Source: JASHVB01 sp036489395 (GTDB lineage: Bacteria > Pseudomonadota > Alphaproteobacteria > Acetobacterales > Acetobacteraceae). Taken from it: a stretch of 17,564 bases of DNA. Where the stretch lies: the NCBI GenBank assembly GCA_036489395.1, contig DASXFW010000070.1:1-17564 (forward strand), given 5' to 3'. Shown here one piece after another: positions 1-11,546 of the stretch (position 1 is the first letter of the stretch; every line of letters starts with the position of its first letter). The position numbers and the translations under genes were made by a program. The notes below the pieces were generated by a model. That model searched no databases, had not been told where the DNA came from, and saw only the letters and a list, made by a program, of their open reading frames with translations.

Positions 1-75
1 AGGGGTGCGTACCTCCGCTGGTCCAGCGGAGGTACGCTCCCCTCCCCCCAACCCCCTCCCTCAAGGGGAGGGGGA
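1..75. repeat. Partial palindromic repeat element upstream of nifJ, truncated by window edge
   Basis: The stretch opens with GGGGTGCGTAC, contains a perfect palindrome at 7-37 (15-bp arms around T22), and continues with a C-rich arm containing CTCCCTCAAGGGGAGGGGG. The same layout (GGGGTGCGTAC, variable core, GTACGC, C-rich arm with CTCCCTCAAGGGGAGG) occurs in the element inside the hydrogenase maturation protease gene near 15809-15988. The matching left arm would lie outside the window. Here the element is intergenic and ends about 45 nt before the nifJ start. The arms match between copies while the core palindrome differs, so this looks like a dispersed repeat family. I see no transposase and cannot judge copy number. 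Confidence 0.75.
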
Positions 76-119
76 GCTACCGTGCGTTCCCCTTGCTGCC
101 TTCCATCCAGGAGTCTCCC

Positions 120-3782
<3,663 letters not shown>

Positions 3783-3824
3783 AACCGCGCACGCCTCGGA
3801 GCGAAGCGGCGGATGCGAATCGGC

Positions 3825-3841
3825 CGGCGATGGCATCGCCG
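3825..3841. terminator. Possible weak hairpin between convergent nifJ and alaC
   Basis: CGGCGAT and ATCGCCG form a 7-bp stem around a GGC loop, 43 nt after the nifJ stop. There is no T-run afterwards, so an intrinsic terminator is not established. The position between convergent genes is the main argument. Confidence 0.2.
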
Positions 3842-3865
3842 ACGCGCCTTCGCTATGTTTCCGCC

Positions 3866-3967
3866 ATGCCGGACGATTGCCCGTTCGCCCTCGACCAGGT
3901 GCTGCGCGACGAGTGCCCTGCGCTGGAAGAACACCTTCGGGTTGCCTCGCCGAATCCGGGCGACTGA
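3866..3967 (+). CDS. Possible 33-residue ORF (MPDDCPFALDQVLRDE...) in the nifJ-alaC gap
   Basis: A short ORF encodes an acidic peptide with two cysteines and a plausible amphipathic segment (ALDQVLRDECPALEEHL). Its third-codon positions are mostly G or C, like the neighbouring genes, and its end lies just before the alaC stop on the other strand. There is no Shine-Dalgarno site before ATG 3866; an alternative in-frame ATG at 3830 falls within the hairpin and also lacks one. I recognise no family. It could be a microprotein, the remnant of a longer gene, or chance in GC-rich DNA. Confidence 0.2.
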   Translation: MPDDCPFALDQVLRDECPALEEHLRVASPNPGD

Positions 3968-3983
3968 ACGCAGGCCCGTGCCG

Positions 3984-5207
3984 TCAGGACACGGTCTCCA
4001 CGATCTCCGCCTGGTTCGTCCCGGCTTGCAGGAAGCCTCGGATACTCCGGATCGCCTGGCGCAGCCGGTGCGTGTTCTCCACCAGCGCGATGCGCACGTA
4101 CCCCTCGCCATGCTCGCCAAAGCCCAGCCCCGGCGACACCGCAACTTTCGCCCGCGCCAGCAGCAGCTTGGAGAACTCGACGCTGCCCAGCGACGCGAAC
4201 CGCGGCGGTACCGGCGCCCAGGCGAACATCGAGCCTTCCGGCGACGGCACGTCCCAGCCCGCAGATGCCAGGCCCTTGATCAGCACATCGCGGCGCTCCT
4301 TATACAGCGCGCGAATCTGGTCCACGCAGTCCTGCGGCCCGCTCAGTGCCGCCGCCGCCGCCACCTGGATCGGCGTGAACGCGCCGTAGTCGAGATACGA
4401 TTTCATCCGCGTCAGCGCGTTGATCAGCCGCGGATTGCCGGCGGCGAAACCCATCCGCCAGCCGGGCATGGAATACGTCTTCGACAGCGAGGTGAACTCC
4501 ACCGCGATGTCCTTCGCCCCCGGCACTTGCAGAATGGACGGCGGCACGTTGTCGCCGAAGTAGATCTCGGCATAGGCGAGGTCCGACATGACCCAGATTT
4601 CATGGCGCCGGGCGAACGCGACGATTTCCCGGTAGAAATCCAGATCCGCCAGATACGCGGTCGGGTTCGACGGGAAGTTGACGATCAGCGCGGTCGGCTT
4701 CGGCACCGAATGGCGCACCGCGCGATCCAGTGCCCGCAGCATCTCCTCATCCGGTGCCGCAGGAACCGAACGCACCGCGGCACCCGCAATGATGAAGCCG
4801 AACTGGTGGATCGGGTATGACGGATTGGGCACGAGGATCGTGTCGCCCGGCGAGGTGATGGCCGACGCGAGGTTCGCCAGCCCCTCCTTCGAGCCGAGCG
4901 TGGCGATCACCTCGGTCTCCGGGTCCAGCCCCACGTCGAACCGCCGCGCGTAGTAGCCGGCCAGGGCGCGGCGCAGCCCCGGAATACCCTTGCTGACCGA
5001 ATACCGATGCGTGCGCGGATCCTGCACCGCCTCCACCAGCTTGGCGACGATGTGCGGCGGCGTCGGACTGTCCGGATTGCCCATGCCGAGGTCGATGATG
5101 TCCTCACCGGCGGTGCGCGCCTTGGCCTTGGCGGTGTTGACCTCCGCAAAGACATACGGCGGCAGGCGGCGGATGCGGTGGAACTCACCGGACGAATCGG
5201 TGGACAT
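3984..5207 (-). CDS. alaC: Alanine transaminase AlaC-type class I/II aminotransferase
   Basis: This is a PLP-dependent cytosolic aminotransferase of 407 residues. It closely follows the E. coli AlaC pattern as I remember it: RIRRLPPYVF near the N-terminus, DLGMGNPD, HRYSVSKGIPGLRRA, GSKEGLA, PNPSYPIH, FPSNPTA, DLAYAEI, SLSKTYSMPGWRMGF with the Schiff-base lysine at K243, and SPGLGFG near the end. The expected reaction is pyruvate plus glutamate to alanine plus 2-oxoglutarate. Homologues in alphaproteobacteria are often labelled LL-diaminopimelate aminotransferase or aspartate aminotransferase, so specificity is inferred. I chose ATG 5207 because AAGGG lies 7 nt upstream, rather than the TTG at 5225. 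It follows the lipoprotein gene by 24 nt on the same strand, so the two are probably co-transcribed. Confidence 0.9.
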   Translation of the reverse strand: MSTDSSGEFHRIRRLPPYVFAEVNTAKAKARTAGEDIIDLGMGNPDSPTPPHIVAKLVEAVQDPRTHRYSVSKGIPGLRRALAGYYARRFDVGLDPETEVIATLGSKEGLANLASAITSPGDTILVPNPSYPIHQFGFIIAGAAVRSVPAAPDEEMLRALDRAVRHSVPKPTALIVNFPSNPTAYLADLDFYREIVAFARRHEIWVMSDLAYAEIYFGDNVPPSILQVPGAKDIAVEFTSLSKTYSMPGWRMGFAAGNPRLINALTRMKSYLDYGAFTPIQVAAAAALSGPQDCVDQIRALYKERRDVLIKGLASAGWDVPSPEGSMFAWAPVPPRFASLGSVEFSKLLLARAKVAVSPGLGFGEHGEGYVRIALVENTHRLRQAIRSIRGFLQAGTNQAEIVETVS

Positions 5208-5231
5208 GGGACGGCCCTTCAACAACCGTGG

Positions 5232-6269
5232 TTACTGTATCAGACGCGCATCCAAACCGCGACCGGCCGCCTCGGCGCCGACGCGCACGTCCGCGGTCGG
5301 CACGCCGTCGGATGCCAGCGCCTTCGCCGCGGCTTGCGCGCGTGCCAGGCCAAGGTTCAGGCCGGTGACCTGCGCCGCTGGATCATCCGAACCGACGTCG
5401 CCGTGTCCGGTCACCGCAATCACGCCATTGCCACGCGTGGCCGCCAGCTCCTTCAACAGGTCGTTGGCCCCTGGCGGCAGGTCCGACGAACCCGCAACGA
5501 ACTCGATCGTGATTGCCCCCGGCTGCGGCATAGCGGATGCGGGAGGGGTGGCGGATGCAACCTTGACTGGTGGCGCGCCTGGTACGCTGGGCGGTGGCGG
5601 TGGTGTTGCCGGCACCTGAGGCACTGGGCCCGCCGCGACGGTCGGAGGCGCAGGCGGTGCCCCCGTACCCGTGGTGCCGGGGGGTGGCACGGCGGGCGCC
5701 GCCCCGGCCAATGCCGGCAGCGGGGCGCTCTGCACCGGCCCGCGCGGCGCAGGCAGCGGCTTCGGTGCAGGTCCTGCTGGCGCCGGCGACGGGGGCGGGC
5801 CGGAAGCAGCGGCCAAAGACGCGCTGGCGGGGGTGGATCCGGCCGCGACGGGGGCGCCCGGCGGTGGGGGAGGCGGCATCGTGCCGGTACCAAACAACGA
5901 CGGGGACGCCTGGGGCGACGACGGATCGGCGATCGGCGCCGCGGCGGCCATGTATTCGGCATGGGCTCGGTCGGCGACCAGGCCCTGGGTGATCTTCTCC
6001 AGCTCCGCCTGGTCCGGCACCGCCGGCTTCGCGGGAACCGTCGCAAGGTTCGGATAGGGCGCGTTGGAACCGGGCGGCGGGGGCCGCTGCTGGGCGATTT
6101 CCCCGCCCTCCAGGTGGTGATACCAGTTCACCGGGTTAAGCGACGAGGAAGAATACGACGAGCACCCCGCCAGCAATAGCGGCACTGCCATGCAGAATGC
6201 CGCGCGGACGGCTGCTTGAACCGTGCTGCCGCCGCCAGTAGGTTGCGCCCCCCTTCCGCCGATCACCAT
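5232..6269 (-). CDS. Proline-rich OmpA-like lipoprotein
   Basis: This predicted 345-residue envelope protein starts at ATG 6269, where GAGAG sits 6 nt upstream. The N-terminus has a hydrophobic segment ending in the lipobox LLAGC, so C36 should be lipidated after signal peptidase II cleavage; a serine-rich stretch (SSYSSSS) follows. Residues from about 125 to 250 are a very Pro/Ala/Gly-rich linker with runs such as MPPPPPPGAP. The last 95 residues resemble an OmpA C-terminal peptidoglycan-binding domain: ITIEFVAGSSDL, VIAVTGHGD, and LNLGLARAQAAAKAL followed by a GV...V..EA ending. The likely role is tethering the outer membrane to peptidoglycan across the periplasm. The n-region is long for a lipoprotein signal, so the exact start is less certain than the domain calls. 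It is upstream of and probably co-transcribed with alaC. Confidence 0.8.
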   Translation of the reverse strand: MVIGGRGAQPTGGGSTVQAAVRAAFCMAVPLLLAGCSSYSSSSLNPVNWYHHLEGGEIAQQRPPPPGSNAPYPNLATVPAKPAVPDQAELEKITQGLVADRAHAEYMAAAAPIADPSSPQASPSLFGTGTMPPPPPPGAPVAAGSTPASASLAAASGPPPSPAPAGPAPKPLPAPRGPVQSAPLPALAGAAPAVPPPGTTGTGAPPAPPTVAAGPVPQVPATPPPPPSVPGAPPVKVASATPPASAMPQPGAITIEFVAGSSDLPPGANDLLKELAATRGNGVIAVTGHGDVGSDDPAAQVTGLNLGLARAQAAAKALASDGVPTADVRVGAEAAGRGLDARLIQ

Positions 6270-6337
6270 ATTCCGCTCTCGCCCACGCTGTTGCCGCCTC
6301 TCTAGCCGCTGGCGATGCCGACGCAAAGGATGCCTTG
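6270..6337. promoter_or_regulatory. Divergent intergenic region between lipoprotein and phaC
   Basis: Only 68 nt separate the two divergent start codons, so promoters for both directions must lie here or reach into the 5' coding ends. The phaC Shine-Dalgarno site AAGGA (6326-6330) and the lipoprotein site GAGAG are visible. I could not identify convincing -35/-10 boxes. Confidence 0.4.
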
Positions 6338-8173
6338 ATGTCCGACGCAAGCCGTTCCGGGACCACGACCGGAAAATCCAGTGCGGAAGCCGCTGAACCG
6401 GGCCAGTTCAAGCTGCCCGACCCGGCGGTGCTCGGGCGTTCGATGGCCGATATTGCCGAGCGGTCGCAGCGACTCGTCGGCGACTGGCTGAAACGGCAGG
6501 GCCAGGAGACGCGGGAGGTCGATCCGCTGAACATCGGCAGCGCGTTCATGGAAATGACCGCGAAGCTGATGGCCAATCCGGCGGCCATCATGAAGGCGCA
6601 GATCGGCTTCTGGCAGGACTACATGACGCTCTGGCAGAACACGACGCGGCGCATGATGGGCATGCCGGCCGAGACGGTGATCGACACGCCATCCTCCGAC
6701 CGTCGCTTCAAGGACGATGCCTGGAAAGAGAATGAGGTCTTCGACTTCATCAAGCAGTCCTATCTGCTGTCGGCGCGTTTCGTGCAGGACGTGGTGACGC
6801 ATGTCGATGGGTTGGACGCCAAGACGGCGCAGAAGGTCGATTTCTATTCCCGGCAATTCTGCGACGCGATGAGCCCGTCCAACTTCCTGCTGACCAATCC
6901 GGAAGTGCTGCGCAAGACCGCCGAGACCGGCGGCGAGAACCTGCTGAAGGGGCTGAACAACCTGCTGGCGGATCTTGAGCGCGGCAAGGGCAAATTGCGC
7001 ATCAAGATGACCGACATGGATGCCTTCCGTGTCGGCGACAACATCGGCGTGTCGCCGGGCAAGGTGGTTTACCAGAACGACCTGATGCAGTTGATTCAGT
7101 ATTCGCCATCGACCGAGACCGTGCTGAAGCGGCCGCTGCTGATCGGGCCGCCCTGGATCAACAAGTTTTATATTCTCGATCTGCGGCCGCGGAACAGTTT
7201 TGTGCGGTGGGCGGTGTCGCAGGGTCATACGGTGTTCGTGATTTCATGGGTGAACCCTGACGAGAAGCTCGCGGAAAAGGGCTTCGACGATTACATGCAC
7301 GAGGGTTATCTCGCGGCGCTGGACGCGATCGAGCAAGCGACCGGCGAGCGGGAAATCAACGCGATCGGCTATTGCCTGGGCGGCACGCTGCTGGCGTCCA
7401 CGCTCGCCTACATGGCGGCGAAGGGCGACGACCGCATCAAATCGGCGACGTTCTTTGTGACGATGATGGATTTCCAGGACGCCGGCGAGCTCGGCGTGTT
7501 CATCGATGAAGAACAGCTCACGTCGCTGGAAGACAAGATGAACCAGCGCGGCTATCTCGAAGGCAGCGAGATGGCGACGACGTTCAACATGCTGCGCGCC
7601 AACGATCTGATCTGGTCCTTCGTGGTCAACAACTACCTGCTGGGCAACGATCCGTTTCCATTCGATCTGCTGTACTGGAACGCGGATTCCACGCGCATGC
7701 CGGCGCGCATGCACAGCTTCTATCTGCGCAAGATGTACCAGGAGAATCTGCTGGCGAAGCCGGGTGGGATCGTGCTGTCTGGCGTGCCGATCGACCTGCG
7801 CAAGATCAGGATTCCCACGTATTTCCTGTCCACGCGTGAGGACCATATCGCGCCGTGGAAGTCGACCTATCGCGGCACCCAATTGCTGGGTGGCAAAAAG
7901 CGTTTCGTGCTGGCCGCATCGGGTCACATCGCCGGCGTGGTCAACCCGCCGGAGGGCGGCAAGTACAGCCATTGGATCAACGAACAGCTTCCGCCCGATC
8001 CGGAAGCGTGGTTCCACGGCGCGACGGAAATGGCCGGATCGTGGTGGCCGGACTGGCATCGCTGGGTCAGCGCGCACGCCAAGACGCAGGTCCCGGCGCG
8101 CGTGCCGGGCGCAGGAAAGTTGCAACCGATCGAGGATGCGCCAGGGGCTTATGTGAAGCTGCGGATCACCTGA
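6338..8173 (+). CDS. phaC: Class I poly(3-hydroxyalkanoate) synthase
   Basis: PhaC polymerises (R)-3-hydroxyacyl-CoA, typically 3-hydroxybutyryl-CoA, into PHA on the surface of cytosolic granules. The 611-residue length fits class I synthases. The N-terminal half has the family pattern around NPAAIMKAQIGFWQDYM and ends in LIGPPWINKFYILDL. The lipase-like box GYCLGG holds the nucleophile C346; D502 in STREDHIAPW and H530 in ASGHIAGVVNPP complete the catalytic triad, corresponding to C319, D480 and H508 of the Cupriavidus necator enzyme. ATG 6338 is chosen because AAGGA lies 7 nt upstream. No phaA, phaB, phasin or phaR gene is visible nearby, so it stands alone. Acetyl-CoA from NifJ would be an indirect precursor, which is an inference from proximity. 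Confidence 0.96.
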   Translation: MSDASRSGTTTGKSSAEAAEPGQFKLPDPAVLGRSMADIAERSQRLVGDWLKRQGQETREVDPLNIGSAFMEMTAKLMANPAAIMKAQIGFWQDYMTLWQNTTRRMMGMPAETVIDTPSSDRRFKDDAWKENEVFDFIKQSYLLSARFVQDVVTHVDGLDAKTAQKVDFYSRQFCDAMSPSNFLLTNPEVLRKTAETGGENLLKGLNNLLADLERGKGKLRIKMTDMDAFRVGDNIGVSPGKVVYQNDLMQLIQYSPSTETVLKRPLLIGPPWINKFYILDLRPRNSFVRWAVSQGHTVFVISWVNPDEKLAEKGFDDYMHEGYLAALDAIEQATGEREINAIGYCLGGTLLASTLAYMAAKGDDRIKSATFFVTMMDFQDAGELGVFIDEEQLTSLEDKMNQRGYLEGSEMATTFNMLRANDLIWSFVVNNYLLGNDPFPFDLLYWNADSTRMPARMHSFYLRKMYQENLLAKPGGIVLSGVPIDLRKIRIPTYFLSTREDHIAPWKSTYRGTQLLGGKKRFVLAASGHIAGVVNPPEGGKYSHWINEQLPPDPEAWFHGATEMAGSWWPDWHRWVSAHAKTQVPARVPGAGKLQPIEDAPGAYVKLRIT

Positions 8174-8327
8174 CATCGGCGGCAAGCCGGGGACCGCGGG
8201 ACTCCACAATAGGTAACAGCCTGGTTTCGATACGCGGCGCTATACCGGGTAACTGGTCTTTTTAATCGTTCAAAAATGCGTATGTATGTGTTAGTGTGAA
8301 AACCTAACCGCGCAAGTCCTCTGTTCC
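8174..8327 (+). promoter_or_regulatory. Intergenic region with AT-rich block upstream of the MHYT kinase
   Basis: This 154-nt gap holds a markedly AT-rich stretch (about 8259-8308, containing TTTTTAATCG and TTCAAAAATG) in an otherwise GC-rich window, which is where I would place the promoter of the two-kinase operon. GGTAAC occurs twice (8212-8217 and 8248-8253). No clear -35/-10 pair, and no strong Shine-Dalgarno site before ATG 8328, can be identified. Confidence 0.4.
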
Positions 8328-11300
8328 ATGCGCTACCTCGATTGGCGCCTTCTGCCGTTCTCCGGCACGGTCAATGCCGCAAGCGCTTACCATGGAGCCT
8401 GGCAGCCAGGCTTGGTGGTGCTGTCGGTTGCCATTGCAATCCTTGCATCGTGTGTCGCGCTTTCTACTTCCGGTCGTATTGTCGCCGCCAATACGCGTTA
8501 TGCGCGGCTGGCATGGTCCGCAGCCGGCGCCATCAGCATGGGTGGCGGCATCTGGTCGATGCACTTCATCGGCATGCTCGCCTTCTCTTTGCCCTGCGGC
8601 GTGTCCTACGATCCGCTGGGAACCATCCTGTCGATCATTCCGGGCGTACTCGCGAGCGGCGTCGCGCTGGCCACCATCAGCCGACCGGTCGAGCCAGGGC
8701 TCGCGCGGCTCTCGGTCAGCGCCGTGCTGATGGGCGGCGGCATCGGCGCCATGCACTATGCGGGCATGGCTGCAATGCGGCCCGATGCGCTGCTGCTCTA
8801 CGATCCGACGCTGGTCGCGCTGTCGGTGATCGTCGCCATTCTGCTTGCCTACGTCTCCCTGACCATCCGCTTCCGGCTGTACGGGACCGGCTCGCCACGC
8901 CCGCTGCAGCTTTTGATAGCGGGCGCGGTGATGGGCTGCGCGGTGTCCGGCATGCACTACATGGCGATGGAGGCGTCGGTGTTCTCCCCGCTCGCCGGCT
9001 TGCCGTACCGCAGTCTGGCATTGCCCCGCATGGTGCTGGCGCTGGCCATCGTCACGGTCATGAGCGTGATCGCCCTCATCATGCTGGTGGCGATCTTTGT
9101 CGCACGCCAGGCTGCCCTGACGCGGACGCTGCGTGCCGAGATCGCCCGCCGACAGGAACTCGAACGCGGCGCCGAGACGGCGCGTGCCCGCATCCAGGCG
9201 ATCCTCGACGGTGTCGCCGACGGCATCGCCACGATCGATTGCGACGGTGCCATCCGCCAGTGGAGCTCCGGCGCGCAGCGCTTGTTCGGCTACACGGCGG
9301 AGGAGGTGCTGGGCGAGGACATCACGATGCTGATGCCGGAGCCGCATCGTACCCGGCATCATCGCTACATCGGCGCCTTTCTGGCCACGCATGATCCGAA
9401 GATCATCGGTATCGGCCGCGAGCTGTCCGCCATTCGTAAGGACGGCAGCGAATTCCCGATCGACCTGACGGTAAACCAGGTGCAAACCGACGAGGGCATC
9501 CTGTTCACCGGCGTGCTGCGCGACATCACCGAACGCAAGCGCTCGGAAGCCGCGCTGATCCAGGCACGGCAGCAGGCCGAGGCCGCCAACGTCGCCAAGT
9601 CGCAGTTCCTCGCGACCATGAGCCACGAAATCCGCACGCCGATGAACGGCGTCATCGGCATGGCGAACCTGCTGGCTGCGACACAGCTTTCCGAACGCCA
9701 GCGCCGCCTGGTCAGCAACCTGTCGCGTTCCGGCCAGGCGCTGCTCGGGATCATCAACGACATCCTGGATTTCTCGCGCATCGAAGCCGGCCGCCTGGAG
9801 TTGTTCGAAACCGACTTCGATCCCAGCGACGTCCTCGCGGACGTCACCAACCTGTTCTGCGAGCGCTGCACTGCCAAGGGTCTCGAGCTCGTCTGCTTCG
9901 TATCGGAGGACGTGCCGACACGGCTGCGCGGCGATCCCGTGCGGCTGCGCCAGGTCCTGATCAACCTCGTCGGCAATGCGATCAAGTTCACCGAACGCGG
10001 CGAGGTCCTGGTGGAGGCAACGGTCGTCGCCCCGGGCGATGGCGACATGCTGCTATCGTTCGCCGTCGAGGACACCGGCATCGGCATCGAAGCGGCCAAG
10101 CGCGACAGCGTGTTCGAATCGTTCCAGCAGGCGGACAATTCGATGACCCGCTCGCGCGGCGGCTCGGGGCTTGGCCTCGCGATTTGCCGCCAGCTTATTG
10201 AGCTGATGGGCGGGACGATCGGCGTCGAAAGCGAGCTCGGCCGCGGCTCGCGCTTTCACTTCACCGTTCGGTGCAAACTGGCTGCGACGCATCCGGCGGA
10301 ACCGCGCCGAATCGAACGGCCGCTGCGCGTTCTGCTGGTCGATACCAATGCGGTGAGCGCGCACGTGATGTCGCTGTATCTCGCAAGCTGGAAGGTGGAC
10401 GCCACGCTCGCCTCCGATGCCATCGAGGCAGAGCAAGCCGCGACGCGTCTGGCGGAGAAGGGCGAGCATTTCGACGTGGCCATCGTCGATGCGAAAGGAT
10501 TGCGTTCGGCGGGCATAGAACTCGCGCACCGGCTGCACACGGACAAGCGAACCAGGATCATCCTGCTGATCGGCATGGACAGTGCACTCAGCGATGCGAC
10601 ACTCGATGCGGTCGGCGCCGTCGCGATGCTGACCAAGCCGGCACGTCCGTCGGAGTTGTTCGACGCGCTGGCGTTCATCGCATCGGACTCGTACGACGCC
10701 GGTGTCGCCGGCTTCGCAATGCGCAGCAGCGCGCTGACGGAGCGGCCGCAGTTCGAAGCCCGTATCCTGGTCGCCGAGGATAACCCGGTGAACCAGGACG
10801 TCATCACCGGCTTGCTGGAAGCAATGGGGTGCCATGTGGTGACGGCACCCAACGGACGCTCGGCGGTGCAGCGCCATGCGCAGGAGAAGTTCGACCTTAT
10901 CCTGATGGATTGCGAAATGCCGCTGCTGGATGGCTTTCAGGCCACCGGCCGCATCCGCGCTCTGGAGCAAATGGGAGCGAGCGAAGAACAGGGAGCGCAG
11001 CGGCGGACACCTATTGTTGCTCTGACGGCACATGCGCTGTCGGACGTGCGCGCGCGTTGTCTGGAAGCCGGGATGGACGATTTCCTGGTGAAGCCGTTCG
11101 ATGAAGAGCAGGTGACGGCGGCGCTGCGTCGGTGGATCGGTGCCTTGGAGCGGGCACCCAAGCCGCGCAAGCCGGTCGCGGCGAGCCGTGGTCCGGCGAT
11201 CGACAGCGACGCCATCCAGAAGATTCGCGCTATGGACCGGCACGGCGACGACGCGCTGCTGAAGCGCGTCGTGTCGCAATTCCTTGCTGCCGCGCCGACA

Positions 11301-11546
11301 TTGGTGGCGACCATGCACGCGAAATTTGCCGCGGGCGACGGCGAGGCCTTGTGGCGCGCGGCGCATAGCCTGAAATCCAGCGCGGCGGCGCTGGGCGCGC
11401 GTGGCTTGTCGCAGTACTGTGCCGACATCGAAACATTGACCCGCGAGACCGGCCCGGAGGCGGTCAAGGGCTTGCTCAATTCGCTCGATGCCGAGCTCGC
11501 CGCGGCGATTGACGGCTTGCAACAAGCTGCCGGCGTCGCTTCATGA
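8328..11546 (+). CDS. MHYT-PAS hybrid histidine kinase with two receiver domains and HPt
   Basis: This inner-membrane sensor kinase has 1072 residues. Seven hydrophobic segments (about 25-260) carry three MHYT repeats: SMHFIGM with M78-H79, AMHYAGM at M142, GMHYMAM at M209. MHYT domains are proposed to bind copper and sense O2, CO or NO. A charged linker leads to a PAS domain (about 287-404). HisKA has SHEIRTP with phospho-acceptor H433, and the ATPase domain has RQVLINLVGNAIKFT, DTGIGI and GGSGLGLAICRQL. Receiver 1 (from about 667) keeps D721 but reads LLVDTN instead of an acidic pair and looks degenerate. Receiver 2 has AEDN, D861 in LILMDCEMP and LVKPF. The C-terminal HPt has H1013 in AAHSLKSS. 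The layout allows a His-Asp-His relay. The gene overlaps the next by 4 nt. A role in controlling the downstream hydrogenase is inference from position only. Confidence 0.92.
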   Translation: MRYLDWRLLPFSGTVNAASAYHGAWQPGLVVLSVAIAILASCVALSTSGRIVAANTRYARLAWSAAGAISMGGGIWSMHFIGMLAFSLPCGVSYDPLGTILSIIPGVLASGVALATISRPVEPGLARLSVSAVLMGGGIGAMHYAGMAAMRPDALLLYDPTLVALSVIVAILLAYVSLTIRFRLYGTGSPRPLQLLIAGAVMGCAVSGMHYMAMEASVFSPLAGLPYRSLALPRMVLALAIVTVMSVIALIMLVAIFVARQAALTRTLRAEIARRQELERGAETARARIQAILDGVADGIATIDCDGAIRQWSSGAQRLFGYTAEEVLGEDITMLMPEPHRTRHHRYIGAFLATHDPKIIGIGRELSAIRKDGSEFPIDLTVNQVQTDEGILFTGVLRDITERKRSEAALIQARQQAEAANVAKSQFLATMSHEIRTPMNGVIGMANLLAATQLSERQRRLVSNLSRSGQALLGIINDILDFSRIEAGRLELFETDFDPSDVLADVTNLFCERCTAKGLELVCFVSEDVPTRLRGDPVRLRQVLINLVGNAIKFTERGEVLVEATVVAPGDGDMLLSFAVEDTGIGIEAAKRDSVFESFQQADNSMTRSRGGSGLGLAICRQLIELMGGTIGVESELGRGSRFHFTVRCKLAATHPAEPRRIERPLRVLLVDTNAVSAHVMSLYLASWKVDATLASDAIEAEQAATRLAEKGEHFDVAIVDAKGLRSAGIELAHRLHTDKRTRIILLIGMDSALSDATLDAVGAVAMLTKPARPSELFDALAFIASDSYDAGVAGFAMRSSALTERPQFEARILVAEDNPVNQDVITGLLEAMGCHVVTAPNGRSAVQRHAQEKFDLILMDCEMPLLDGFQATGRIRALEQMGASEEQGAQRRTPIVALTAHALSDVRARCLEAGMDDFLVKPFDEEQVTAALRRWIGALERAPKPRKPVAASRGPAIDSDAIQKIRAMDRHGDDALLKRVVSQFLAAAPTLVATMHAKFAAGDGEALWRAAHSLKSSAAALGARGLSQYCADIETLTRETGPEAVKGLLNSLDAELAAAIDGLQQAAGVAS

